NCBI RefSeq assembly: GCF_024172185.1
Contig: NZ_JAMZEC010000001.1
Coordinates: 3,782,001 to 3,846,000, forward strand
DNA: 64,000 nucleotides
DNA from: Nonomuraea roseoviolacea subsp. carminata
GTDB lineage: Bacteria; Actinomycetota; Actinomycetes; Streptosporangiales; Streptosporangiaceae
Direction of reading: 5' to 3'
Made by a program: the position numbers and the translations under genes
Shown here: positions 1 to 7,577 of the stretch, piece after piece
How the letters are laid out: each line of letters begins with the position of its first letter
How positions within the stretch are numbered: the stretch's first letter is position 1
Notes under the pieces: model-generated
What the model saw: the letters and a program-made list of their open reading frames with translations, nothing else
The model's database searches: none
Told to the model about the DNA's origin: nothing

Positions 1-26
1 TCGCCGGATCCGGTAAGCTCGTCGGC

Positions 27-116
27 GGTGGTGTCGCCTAGTGGCCGAGGGCGCACGCCTCGAAAGCGTGTGATGGGGCAACTCATCCGTGGGTTCAAAT
101 CCCACCACCACCGCCA
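27..116 (+). tRNA. tRNA-Ser (anticodon CGA), CCA encoded
   Basis: The acceptor arms GGTGGTG (27-33) and CACCACC (106-112) pair, followed by discriminator G113 and an encoded CCA. The anticodon stem CACGC/GCGTG encloses the loop CTCGAAA, giving anticodon CGA. The long variable arm and 90-nt length fit a class II serine tRNA. A TANNNT-type -10 box, TAAGCT at 14-19, sits 7 nt upstream of the mature 5' end. Confidence 0.97.
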
Positions 117-123
117 CGGAAAA

Positions 124-160
124 GGGCCTCCGACCTGTCAGCCAGGTCGGAGGCCCTTTT
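124..160 (+). terminator. Intrinsic terminator of tRNA-Ser
   Basis: A 14-bp GC-rich stem (124-137 with 143-156) and a 5-nt loop are followed by TTTT. It lies 8 nt after the tRNA CCA end. It also faces the 3' end of the convergent gene at 167. Confidence 0.9.
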
Positions 161-166
161 CGCGTG

Positions 167-463
167 TCAGGAGGGCAGGTCCAGCACCCGGGCGTGCAGG
201 ATGGAGCGCTGGTGCAGGGCGGCCCGCAGCGCCCGGTGCAGGCCGTCCTCCAGGTAGAGCTCGCCCTGCCACTGCACCACGTGCGGGAAGAGGTCGCCGT
301 AGAAGGTGGAGTCCGCGGCGAGCAGCGAGTGCAGGTCCAGCATCGCCTTCGTGGTGATCAGCGAGTCGAGTCGGACCTGACGCGGCGGGATCTGGGCCCA
401 CTCTCGGATGGTCAGACCGTGTTCGGGATAAGGCCGTCCGTCGCCGACCAGCTTGAAGATCAC
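167..463 (-). CDS. Small ParB/sulfiredoxin-like protein, often annotated VapB-family antitoxin
   Basis: A 98-residue protein of a type conserved in actinomycetes and usually labelled 'type II toxin-antitoxin system VapB family antitoxin'. That label is weak here, because no PIN-domain toxin gene is adjacent. The stretch LYLEDGLHRA (residues 69-78) resembles the substrate or nucleotide loop of the ParB/Srx fold, so a ParB-like fold is my inference. The gene follows the metallopeptidase gene on the same strand after an 82-nt gap and converges on tRNA-Ser. Its true role is unknown. Confidence 0.75.
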   Translation of the reverse strand: MIFKLVGDGRPYPEHGLTIREWAQIPPRQVRLDSLITTKAMLDLHSLLAADSTFYGDLFPHVVQWQGELYLEDGLHRALRAALHQRSILHARVLDLPS

Positions 464-545
464 CCCATAGAGTTTAGGAGAGATTCAGCCTGGATGTGCT
501 GTTCGCGAGAATTCTCGGAGCCGGTGATGGACAGGTTCGGCCCGG

Positions 546-1382
546 TCACCTGGTCGCGCACGACGACGGCTTGCCGGAACCGTACCCCTGCTTGAAGGCG
601 TTCACCCGCTGCTCCGACGAGCCGTGCGTGAACGAGTCGGGATCGACCCGCCCCTGGGTGCGCTGCTGGATCCGATCGTCGCCCACGGCCGCCGCCGCGT
701 CCAGTGCCTCGGCGATGTCGGTGTCGGTGAAGGGCTTGTCGTAGAAGCCGGTGTCGATGGCGTTCTTGGCCCACACGCCCGCGTAGCAGTCGGCCTGCAG
801 CTCCGTGGCCACCGAGCCGCCGCCCTCCAGCGCGCCGGTGAGGTTCTGCACGTGGTGCCCGTACTCGTGGGCGATCACGTACGCCTGGGCGAACGGGCCG
901 CCCTTGGCGCCGAACCGGCTGTGCAGGTCGTCGAAGAAGCTCAGGTCGAGGTAGACGCGCTGGTCGCCGGGGCAGTAGAAGGGGCCGACCGAGGAGTCGG
1001 CCGCGCCGCAGGCCGTGCGGACGCCGCCCGAGTACAGGATGGTCTTGGCGGGCCGGTATCCCGAGACCTCGTCCTTCCAGTAGTCCTGGATGCTGTTGAC
1101 CACGCCGATCACCCGGCACTTCTCCGACTGGTCGGCGTCCTTGCCGGTCTTGCACTCCTGCGACAGGTTGGTGGCCGGCTGCCGCTGGGCGGGCTGCTTG
1201 TCGCCGCCACCGCCGCCGACGTTGTTCAGCAGGAACACCACGACCATGACGATCAGGGTGACGATGCCGCCGCCTCCCAGGACCATGCCGCCGGGGAAGC
1301 CGCCCCCACCGCCGCCTCCGCCGCTGCCGCCGACGTCCTCCACCTGGGAGGAGTCGAGGTTGACGTCGTCTCGGAAGTCCAT
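546..1382 (-). CDS. Neutral zinc metallopeptidase (YpfJ/KPN_02809 family), membrane anchored
   Basis: 278 residues. A glycine-rich N-terminus leads into one hydrophobic helix (about residues 38-54), followed by an outward-facing catalytic domain. The zinc-binding HExxH motif reads HEYGH at residues 172-176. The family pattern around it (a Cys-rich YCPGD region, AYVIAHEYGH) and the length match PF04228 proteins, which are putative neutral zinc metallopeptidases of unknown substrate. The longer upstream frame is not used: the start MDFRDD at 1382 has AGAAGGGA about 8 nt upstream. The gene is divergent from the LysE exporter gene. Confidence 0.9.
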   Translation of the reverse strand: MDFRDDVNLDSSQVEDVGGSGGGGGGGGFPGGMVLGGGGIVTLIVMVVVFLLNNVGGGGGDKQPAQRQPATNLSQECKTGKDADQSEKCRVIGVVNSIQDYWKDEVSGYRPAKTILYSGGVRTACGAADSSVGPFYCPGDQRVYLDLSFFDDLHSRFGAKGGPFAQAYVIAHEYGHHVQNLTGALEGGGSVATELQADCYAGVWAKNAIDTGFYDKPFTDTDIAEALDAAAAVGDDRIQQRTQGRVDPDSFTHGSSEQRVNAFKQGYGSGKPSSCATR

Positions 1383-1512
1383 CGCCAACGTCCCTTCTCG
1401 TGTGCCCGCATCCCAGCTTCCCGAAAGTGGGCTGGAGATTCCATGGCGGTGCGGACGGGCCGGTCGGGAGGGGTCCCTGCACAATTTCGGATATGTCCGA
1501 TAATCTGCGGAA

Positions 1513-2154
1513 ATGACCGCTGGCTTGATCGGGATCGCGCTCGTGTCCCTCGGCATGGTTCTCACGCCCGGGCCGAACATGATCTACCTCGTGTCGCGCT
1601 CCATCACCCAGGGCCGGCGGGCGGGGCTGATCTCGCTCACCGGCGTCGCGCTGGGCTTCAGCATCTACCTGACCGCCACCTGCCTGGGGCTGACCGCGAT
1701 CTTCGCCTACGTGCCCGCCGCGTACACCGCGCTCAAGCTGGCCGGCGCCGCGTACCTGCTCTGGCTGGCCTGGAACGCCGTCAGGCCCGGCGGCACCTCC
1801 GCCTTCGAGCCGCGCGAGCTGTCCGTGGAACCGCCGCGCAAACTGTTCGCCATGGGCCTGTTCACCTGCCTGCTCAACCCCAAGATCGCCATCCTGTACC
1901 TGTCGCTGCTGCCGCAGTTCATCGACCAGCAGATGGGGCACGTGCTGCTCCAGAGCCTGGCGCTCGGCTCGGTCCAGATCGCGATCGGCACGCTGGTCAA
2001 CGGGATCATCGCGGTCAGCGCCGGCAGCCTGGCCGCCTTCCTGGCCCGCCGCCCGCTGTGGCTGCGCGTGCAGCGGTACTTCATGGGCGCCGTCCTCGGC
2101 GGCATCGCCATCCGCCTGGCCACCGACCGGTCCAAGGCTCTGCTGGCGGCCTGA
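1513..2154 (+). CDS. LysE/RhtB family translocator
   Basis: 213 residues with the usual six-helix LysE architecture, including the conserved N-terminal segment TPGPNMIYLVSRS, the SxxQGRRAGL loop and the NPKIAILY motif in the middle. The family exports amino acids and related small molecules by proton antiport at the cytoplasmic membrane; the substrate here is unknown. It is divergent from the metallopeptidase gene and converges on the MFS gene. A palindrome spans both stop codons. Confidence 0.93.
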   Translation: MTAGLIGIALVSLGMVLTPGPNMIYLVSRSITQGRRAGLISLTGVALGFSIYLTATCLGLTAIFAYVPAAYTALKLAGAAYLLWLAWNAVRPGGTSAFEPRELSVEPPRKLFAMGLFTCLLNPKIAILYLSLLPQFIDQQMGHVLLQSLALGSVQIAIGTLVNGIIAVSAGSLAAFLARRPLWLRVQRYFMGAVLGGIAIRLATDRSKALLAA

Positions 2155-2188
2155 CGCCGGGCCGGGCTCGGCGGGGTCGCGTCAGGCC
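2148..2188. terminator. Bidirectional terminator shared by two convergent stop codons
   Basis: GGCCTGACGC (2148-2157) is perfectly complementary to GCGTCAGGCC (2179-2188), a 10-bp stem. The lysE-like stop codon (2152-2154) and the MFS stop codon (2182-2184) both lie inside the stem. There is no T tract. Confidence 0.7.
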
Positions 2189-3381
2189 GACGGGACGGAC
2201 TCCTTCGCCGTGCCGGGCTCGGTCGCGGCGGTCCGGCTCCGGCCGCGTTCCGGAAGCAGCGTGAGCAGCCCCAGTACGGCCAGCGCCGCGCCGAGCCAGA
2301 GCGGCGCCCGCAGCCCGTACGCGTCGACGGCCAGTCCGCCCACCGACGAGCCCACCATCACCCCCAGCGTGATGAACGACGAGTGGACCGTGTTCACGAG
2401 CGGGCCCGCGTTGCCGGCCCGCTGGACGCGGGTGGCCATGGCCGGGTTCATGGTGACGCCGACCAGGCCGACCCCCAGCATGAACGCCACCGCCGCCACG
2501 CTCACGTGGGCCAGCAGCGCGAACCCGGCCAGGAACACCGCGTTCAGGGTCAGGCCGGTCACCAGCACCGCGATGGTGTGCCGGTCGGCGAGGCGGCCCA
2601 CGACGTGGTTGCCGATGACGGTCGCGGCGCCGTAGGCGACCAGCAGGTAGGGGACGGCTCCGGTGGCGAAGCCGGCCAGGCCGGTGAGGATCGGGTTGAG
2701 GTAGCTGAACGCGGAGAACGTCGCGCCGATGATGAGCGTGCTGGTGAGGAACGCCGACAGCAGGCGTACGTCACGGAACACCGCGAGCTGTCCGCGCAGG
2801 TCCGCGCCCTCGGCGCCGCCCCCGCCGTCGGCTCGGGTGAGGCGCGGAACGCCCCGGAGGGTGGCCGGCGCGGCGACCAGGGTGAGCGCGCCGACCGCCC
2901 AGAACGCCGCCCGCCAGCCGAACCGCTCGCCGATCATCGTGGACAGCGGCAGGCCGAGCAGGGTGCCGACCATCAGCCCGTTCATGACCACGGCGATGGC
3001 CCGGCCGCGCACCTCCGGCCGGGCGAGCCGCACGGCCAGCGAGACCGTCACGCCGAAGAACGCCTGGGAGGCGACGCCGGTGATGATCCGCGCCACCACC
3101 ATGACCGGATAGGACGGGGCCGCGGCCGCCAGCACGTTGCCGGCCAGGAAGACGGCGAACAGCGTCATCAGGGCGTCCCTGGGGCGCAGCCGTGACAGGG
3201 CCACGGTCATGACCGGCCCGCCGAGGGCCATCGCCGCGGCGAAGGCGGTGATGAGGTACCCGATCTGCGGGACGGTGGCGCCGAGCCCCCGGGCCATCTG
3301 GGGCATCAGCCCGGCGACGGCGAACTCGCTGGTGACCATGGCGAAGATGCCGAAGGCCAGGACGTACACGGATCTGGGCAA
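2182..3381 (-). CDS. MFS efflux transporter (DHA1 / Cmx-AraJ type)
   Basis: 399 residues, 12 predicted membrane helices. Motif A-like residues are seen after helix 2 (ALSRLRPRDALM), and the N-terminus FAMVTSEFAVAGLMPQMA is typical of Cmx/AraJ-type drug or sugar efflux proteins. The start is TTG at 3381, with GGAGGAG about 6 nt upstream. It is the second gene of a TetR-MFS unit; a copy of the operator found before the TetR gene sits 18 bp upstream of this start, so repression by that TetR is likely. The substrate is unknown. Confidence 0.92.
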   Translation of the reverse strand: MPRSVYVLAFGIFAMVTSEFAVAGLMPQMARGLGATVPQIGYLITAFAAAMALGGPVMTVALSRLRPRDALMTLFAVFLAGNVLAAAAPSYPVMVVARIITGVASQAFFGVTVSLAVRLARPEVRGRAIAVVMNGLMVGTLLGLPLSTMIGERFGWRAAFWAVGALTLVAAPATLRGVPRLTRADGGGGAEGADLRGQLAVFRDVRLLSAFLTSTLIIGATFSAFSYLNPILTGLAGFATGAVPYLLVAYGAATVIGNHVVGRLADRHTIAVLVTGLTLNAVFLAGFALLAHVSVAAVAFMLGVGLVGVTMNPAMATRVQRAGNAGPLVNTVHSSFITLGVMVGSSVGGLAVDAYGLRAPLWLGAALAVLGLLTLLPERGRSRTAATEPGTAKESVPSA

Positions 3382-3395
3382 GAGAGGCTCCTCCA

Positions 3396-3415
3396 GTTTT
3401 GCACTGATCGATGCA
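3396..3415. promoter_or_regulatory. Predicted TetR operator copy 1 (before the MFS gene)
   Basis: Contains the imperfect palindrome TGCACTGATCGATGCA (3400-3415). In reverse complement it reads TGCATCGATCAGTGCAAAAC, matching the copy at 4077-4096 (TGCATCGGTTGGTGCAAAAC) at 17 of 20 positions. It lies between the TetR stop and the MFS start. Confidence 0.75.
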
Positions 3416-3456
3416 GAATGCGGGCATGGTCGTGGCCCCGGCGAGAGAGCCGGGGT

Positions 3457-4056
3457 TCAGGAGGCGGTGAGGGCGTCCAGCGCCGTCGCGGCGATGGACT
3501 CCAGCGTGGCCCGGTCGGCCCCGCCCTGGGCGGCGACGCGGATGCCGGCCGTCACGGCGTTGAGGTAGCGGGCCAGCGAGGCCGCGTCGCGGGACGACCG
3601 GACGTCGCCGTCGCGGCGCCCTTCCTCGACGGCCGCGCGCAGGCTTTCCAGGCGGCGCGCCGCGTCGTGGTCGAGCAGCCGGGCGATCTCCGGGTCGCGC
3701 CCGCCGAACTCCACGGTCGTGTTCACGCCCAGGCATCCGATGCTGGGCGCGTCGCCCCGGAACGTGAACTCGTCTTCGATGATCTTGGCGAACAGCGCCC
3801 GGATCCGCTCGACGGCGGGCCGGTCGCCGTCCTCCAGGATCGCCGCCTGCGCGGCCGTCATGGTCTCGGTGTAGCGGATCAGCGCCCGCCGGAACAGCTC
3901 GTGCTTGCTGGTGAACGCGTTGTAGACGCTGCTGCGGTCGAGGCCGGTGGCCTCGCACAGGTCGCGCGTGGAGGTGCCCTCGTAGCCGTGCAGCCAGAAG
4001 GCCCGCATCGCCTGTTCGAGCACCCGGTCCTCGTCGAACGTCCGCGGTCGTGCCAT
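3457..4056 (-). CDS. TetR/AcrR family repressor of the adjacent MFS gene
   Basis: 199 residues. The N-terminal helix-turn-helix covers about residues 8-55 (MARPRTFDEDRVLEQAMRAF, then YEGTSTRDLCEATGLDRSSV); the C-terminal half is a ligand-binding domain. The start chosen is ATG 4056, because the family typically begins MARPRTFD. It is followed by the MFS gene after 75 nt, and related 20-bp operator sequences precede both genes, which suggests autoregulation. The gene starts 17 nt after the LysR stop on the same strand, and its operator lies inside the last codons of that lysR. Confidence 0.93.
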   Translation of the reverse strand: MARPRTFDEDRVLEQAMRAFWLHGYEGTSTRDLCEATGLDRSSVYNAFTSKHELFRRALIRYTETMTAAQAAILEDGDRPAVERIRALFAKIIEDEFTFRGDAPSIGCLGVNTTVEFGGRDPEIARLLDHDAARRLESLRAAVEEGRRDGDVRSSRDAASLARYLNAVTAGIRVAAQGGADRATLESIAATALDALTAS

Positions 4057-4073
4057 GAGGGGCACGTTACCCG

Positions 4074-5015
4074 TTATGCATCGGTTGGTGCAAAACCTCG
4101 GTCGTTCTCGGGCAGCCAGTCGCGGGCGGGGTCGTACTCCAGCCACCGGTTGCGCTCGGCCTCTGCCGCGAACGCGCTCACCAGGGCGTCCAGCATCGGA
4201 TGGGCGCCGTTGCCACGCCAGAGCAGCGACCAGGCGTACAGGGGGGTCGGGCCGACCAGGGGGACCGAACGGATCTCCGGGCGCCCCGGGAGCGGCACGT
4301 CCGCCGGCAGCAGGCCGAAGCGGCGCGGATCGGCGGCCAGGTCGGACAGGAAGTGCTCCAGCCCGAGGTTCGTGCCCTCGGCGCGGTCGCGGATGCCGAA
4401 CGACTCGGCGAACCGGTGCAGGAAGTCCAGCCGGTGCAGCGGCCCGGGAGCCCAGAGCACGCTGTCGCGCAACCGCGACGGCCGGATCTCCGGCGCGTGC
4501 GCCAGCGGGTGGTCCGCGCTGAGGACCACGTCCACCGGCTCCAGCCGTACCAGGCGATGCGTCAGCCCCGCGTGCAGCGGCTCGTGGACGCGGCCGAAGG
4601 CGGCGTCGATGTCACCGTGCGCGAGAGCGGCGACCACCGAGGGCAGGTCACGGCCGTGCCCGAGTTCCAGCCGTGGTCCGGGGGCCGTCACCTGCGCCAG
4701 CGTGCGCATGGGGGCGTACAGGTGGCCCCACACGTCGATCCGCAGCGGACGGTGCTCGTCCGCGAGCGCCGCCACCGCCAGGTCCGCGGCGGCCAGCGCC
4801 TGCCGGGCCGGCTCCAGGAAACGCCGCCCGGCCTCGGTGAGCCGCACTCCCTGGCCGCCCCGGTCGAGCAGGCGCCTGCCCAGCGCGGACTCCAGGCGGG
4901 CGATCCGCTTGGACAGCGCCTGCTGGGAGATCGAGAGCTCGTCGGCCGCGTGGCCGAAGTGCAGCTCCTCGGCCGCCAGCACGAACGCGCGCACCTGCGC
5001 CAGGTCCAGGTCCAC
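4074..5015 (-). CDS. LysR family transcriptional regulator
   Basis: 313 residues. The N-terminal winged helix (DLDLAQVRAFVLAAEELHFG, then LSISQQALSKRIARLE) is followed by a long substrate-binding domain. GTG 5015 is chosen because AAGGTGA lies 5 nt upstream and the protein then begins at the usual LysR position; GTG 5024 or a longer form is possible. It is divergent from an oxidoreductase-hydrolase operon, with a perfect 23-bp palindrome between them. This arrangement is typical of LysR regulators controlling the divergent operon. Confidence 0.92.
   Translation of the reverse strand: MDLDLAQVRAFVLAAEELHFGHAADELSISQQALSKRIARLESALGRRLLDRGGQGVRLTEAGRRFLEPARQALAAADLAVAALADEHRPLRIDVWGHLYAPMRTLAQVTAPGPRLELGHGRDLPSVVAALAHGDIDAAFGRVHEPLHAGLTHRLVRLEPVDVVLSADHPLAHAPEIRPSRLRDSVLWAPGPLHRLDFLHRFAESFGIRDRAEGTNLGLEHFLSDLAADPRRFGLLPADVPLPGRPEIRSVPLVGPTPLYAWSLLWRGNGAHPMLDALVSAFAAEAERNRWLEYDPARDWLPENDRGFAPTDA
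4077..4096. promoter_or_regulatory. Predicted TetR operator copy 2 (inside the 3' end of lysR)
   Basis: TGCATCGGTTGGTGCA (4077-4092) followed by AAAC. It matches the copy at 3396-3415 in the opposite orientation. It is 21 bp upstream of the TetR start and overlaps the final codons of the LysR gene. Confidence 0.75.
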
Positions 5016-5061
5016 GCCCGTCACCTTAGGCGACCCGGCCGAGTCACCGGCTCCCACCTCC

Positions 5062-5084
5062 GCCGACAACCGATGGTTGTCGGC
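5062..5084. promoter_or_regulatory. Palindromic operator between lysR and the oxidoreductase operon
   Basis: Ten-bp perfect arms, GCCGACAACC (5062-5071) and GGTTGTCGGC (5075-5084), around a GAT centre. It lies 47 bp upstream of the lysR start and 52 bp upstream of the oxidoreductase start. Binding of the LysR protein is inferred from position and symmetry. Confidence 0.7.
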
Positions 5085-5136
5085 CTGTCGCGTCCGTTGT
5101 TGGAGCGCGCGACTCGGATGCCGTTTTCATGGCCGC

Positions 5137-6060
5137 ATGCGCAGATTGATCCCTACAGGAGACGCGGCGCGACCGGTGGACTTCGCCGAGGACGCGCAGC
5201 CCGTGCCCGCCCCGGACGAGGCGGTGGTCAAGGTGGAGGCGTTCTCACCGAACCGCGGCGAGACGTTCCTGCTCGAAGCGCCCCGGCCCGGCCTGAAACC
5301 GGGCAAGGACGTCGCCGGCCTGGTCGTGCGGGCCGCCGCGGACGGCTCGGGCCCCCCGGCCGGCACCCGGGTGGTGGGCCACCCGCCGGCGGGCGGCTGG
5401 GCCGAGTACGCGGCCGTGCCCGCCCACTCGCTCGCCGTCCTGCCCGACGAGATCACCACCGTCCAGGCCGCCGCCCTGCCGCTGGCCGGGATCACCGCGC
5501 TCCGGCTGCTGCGCGCGGCGGGCGCCCTGACGGGCAGGCGGGTGCTGCTGACCGGCGCCTCCGGCGGAGTGGGGCATTACGTGACGGAGATCGCCGCGGC
5601 GGCCGGTGCCGAGGTGACCGCCGTGACGGCCACGGCGGAGCGCGGCGCTCGCCTGCGCGAGCTGGGCGCCGCCGCGATCGTGCACGACGTGGCGGAGGCG
5701 GAGGGCCCGTTCGACGTGGTGCTGGAGTCCACGGGTGGCGACGCGACGGCGACCGCGCTGGCCAGGCTCGTCCCGGGCGGCACGCTGGTCTGGTTCGGTC
5801 AGGCGGGCCGTAAGCCGGCGACGGTCGATTTCTTCGACCTGCTGGCCGGGCCGGAGAACTGCGTGATCCGGCACTTCCACTACGCGGGCGCGCCGTACGG
5901 AGCCGACCTGGCCACCCTGGTCCGCCTGGTGGCCGCCGGCCGGCTGCACCCGGAGCTCGGCCGTACCGCCGACTGGAGCCGCACCGCCGAGGTCCTGGTC
6001 GACCTGCGGGAACGCCGCATCCGCGGCAAGGCCGTACTGACGATCGGAGCCACCCGATGA
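5137..6060 (+). CDS. Zinc-independent MDR oxidoreductase (quinone oxidoreductase family)
   Basis: 307 residues. A GroES-like N-terminal domain is followed by a Rossmann fold with LLTGASGGVGHYVT (residues 137-150), the NADPH-binding motif of MDR proteins. The structural and catalytic zinc cysteines of alcohol dehydrogenases are absent, placing it with quinone oxidoreductase/enoyl reductase relatives. The start is ATG 5137. Its stop overlaps the next gene's start (ATGA), so the two are probably translationally coupled. Control by the divergent LysR is likely; the substrate is unknown. Confidence 0.9.
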   Translation: MRRLIPTGDAARPVDFAEDAQPVPAPDEAVVKVEAFSPNRGETFLLEAPRPGLKPGKDVAGLVVRAAADGSGPPAGTRVVGHPPAGGWAEYAAVPAHSLAVLPDEITTVQAAALPLAGITALRLLRAAGALTGRRVLLTGASGGVGHYVTEIAAAAGAEVTAVTATAERGARLRELGAAAIVHDVAEAEGPFDVVLESTGGDATATALARLVPGGTLVWFGQAGRKPATVDFFDLLAGPENCVIRHFHYAGAPYGADLATLVRLVAAGRLHPELGRTADWSRTAEVLVDLRERRIRGKAVLTIGATR

Positions 6061-7121
6061 GCACCCCCGAAGGCCGCCCGGCGGACACGCCGCCGAGCGT
6101 CGCGGACTTCGCCGCCGCGAACCTGTCGCGCGCGACCGGAGCCGGTCTCGACCTTCACGAGTACCAGCGCGTCACGGGCGAACTGGCCGCCGCCCAGACC
6201 GAACGAGGAGAAATCGTGGGCCTGGACTCGTGGGGCGCCGCCTTCATGCGCGCCGCGCGCGGCCATCTGGCGCGCGCCGAGCGGGCGACCACCGCGATCT
6301 CGGCAGGCGAGCACTTCCGGACGGCGGCACGCTGGTTCCACTTCGCCACCCTGGGACCCAACCCCGAGAGCGCCCTGGCCGCCACCGAGGCGGACACCGC
6401 CATGGGCCGCGCGCTGGACCTGCTGGAGCCGGGTGCGCGCCGGATCGAGGGACCCGACTTCACCGGCTGGCTGCGCGGCCCCGCCGACGCCCCCGCCACC
6501 GTGGTGGTGGTCCCGGGCCTGGACTCCGGCAAGGAGGAGTTCCACGACGTGATCGACGCCCTGCTGCGCCGGGGCATGGCCGTGTTCGCCATGGACGGGC
6601 CGGGACAGGGCGCGCTCGCGGCCACCACCACTGTCCGCGCCGACTACCACCAGGTCATCGGCCAGGTCGCCGACGCGCTGGGCACGGCGAGAGTGGGACT
6701 CGTCGGGCTCAGCCTCGGCGGCTACTACGTCGCGGAAAGCGCCGCCCGCGAACCCCGCGTCGCCGCCGCCGTCACCGTCAGCGGCCCCTTCCGCCTGCAC
6801 TGGGACGCCCTGCCGCAGCCCGTACGGGACCTGCTCAGCCGGCGCGCCGGCGGACAGGAGGCGGCCCGGCGCTTCGCCGGCCAGGTGGACCTGTCCACCC
6901 TCGCCCCGCGGATCACCTGCCCGCTGCTGGTGGTGGACGGCGGCGAGGACGTGATCCCCGGCGTGACCGACGGCGAGCCGCTGGCCCGCCTGGCGCGACA
7001 CGGACAGTACGTGCGCATCCCGCACGGCGACCACCTGCTCGGCAACGCCCGCCCGGACTGGCTGGCGGCCGCCGCCGACTGGATGTCCGCCGCGCTCACA
7101 GAACCGGCCCCACCGCGCTGA
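6057..7121 (+). CDS. Alpha/beta hydrolase (FrsA / pseudooxynicotine-hydrolase-like)
   Basis: 354 residues. A helical N-terminal extension of about 135 residues precedes the alpha/beta-hydrolase core. The nucleophile elbow is GLSLGG (Ser219), an oxyanion region lies near VVPGLDSGKEEF (151-162), and the catalytic histidine is probably in IPHGDH near the C-terminus. The long N-terminal cap resembles the DUF1100/FrsA and 2,6-dihydropseudooxynicotine hydrolase group, which cleave C-C or ester bonds. It overlaps the oxidoreductase gene by 4 nt, so the pair probably acts on the same compound. Confidence 0.85.
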   Translation: MSTPEGRPADTPPSVADFAAANLSRATGAGLDLHEYQRVTGELAAAQTERGEIVGLDSWGAAFMRAARGHLARAERATTAISAGEHFRTAARWFHFATLGPNPESALAATEADTAMGRALDLLEPGARRIEGPDFTGWLRGPADAPATVVVVPGLDSGKEEFHDVIDALLRRGMAVFAMDGPGQGALAATTTVRADYHQVIGQVADALGTARVGLVGLSLGGYYVAESAAREPRVAAAVTVSGPFRLHWDALPQPVRDLLSRRAGGQEAARRFAGQVDLSTLAPRITCPLLVVDGGEDVIPGVTDGEPLARLARHGQYVRIPHGDHLLGNARPDWLAAAADWMSAALTEPAPPR

Positions 7122-7137
7122 TCACCGCCCGGGAGGC

Positions 7138-7263
7138 GGCGAGGAGCGGGAAGGACCCGGCGAAGAGGGCGAGCTGCGGCCCAAAGCGAGAGGTGCGGCC
7201 CAAAGCGAGAGGGGCGGCCCAAAGCGAGAGGGGCCATGCCGCTGATCACGGCATGGCCCCTCT
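7138..7263 (+). repeat. Short direct repeats and bidirectional terminator behind the hydrolase gene
   Basis: The unit CCCAAAGCGAGAGG(T/G)GCGG recurs about three times between 7180 and 7231. It ends in a perfect 15-bp hairpin (7227-7241 with 7249-7263, 7-nt loop) that can stop transcription from the hydrolase gene and from the convergent tRNA-Ser. Confidence 0.75.
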
Positions 7264-7267
7264 GAGC

Positions 7268-7355
7268 TGGCGGAGGATGGGGGATTTGAACCCCCGATAG
7301 GTTGCCCTATACACGCTTTCCAAGCGTGCGCCCTCGGCCACTAGGCGAATCCTCC
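7268..7355 (-). tRNA. tRNA-Ser (anticodon GGA), CCA encoded
   Basis: On the minus strand, acceptor GGAGGAT pairs with ATCCTCC, followed by G and an encoded CCA. The anticodon stem CACGC/GCGTG encloses TTGGAAA, giving anticodon GGA. The long variable arm fits a class II serine tRNA, 88 nt. The first 50 nt, including the upstream promoter, closely match those of the tRNA-Ser at 27-116. Confidence 0.97.
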
Positions 7356-7373
7356 GCCGACGAGCTTACCGGA
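7354..7373 (-). repeat. 20-bp upstream element identical to that of the other tRNA-Ser
   Basis: The reverse complement of this segment is identical to 9-28, upstream of tRNA-Ser(CGA). It contains the presumed -10 box TAAGCT. The two copies form inverted repeats about 7.3 kb apart. Confidence 0.85.
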
Positions 7374-7452
7374 CTTCCGGCGGTGCGGAGACCACGATTT
7401 TCGAGGTGGATTTCGCTGCAGCGAGCACTGCCGTATCCCGCTAGACTGTCCA

Positions 7453-7548
7453 AGGACCCCTCGCGCGGCGTCATCCTGTGAACCTCCCCAGGGCCGGAAG
7501 GCAGCAAGGATAAGCGGGCTCTGGCGGGTGTGCGAGGGGTTCTCTTCG
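7453..7548 (+). ncRNA. ffs: Signal recognition particle RNA (small bacterial type)
   Basis: It has the conserved SRP core: GTGAACCTCCCCAGG, then CCGGAAGGCAGCAAGG and ATAAGCGGGCT, forming the Ffh-binding helix 8 with its GGAA tetraloop. Outer stems GGACCCCTCGC (from 7454) and GCGAGGGGTTC (to 7542) pair. A -10 box TAGACT at 7442-7447 fits a start near 7453. With Ffh and FtsY this RNA delivers nascent membrane proteins. Ends are approximate. Linkage to dnaX is common in actinomycetes. Confidence 0.93.
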
Positions 7549-7577
7549 TTTGGGCCCCTCGCAGGCGGGATGGTCGC

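Noticed and set aside
167..463. A toxin-antitoxin pair
   Set aside because: The VapB-labelled protein has no toxin gene next to it, and its sequence looks ParB/Srx-like.
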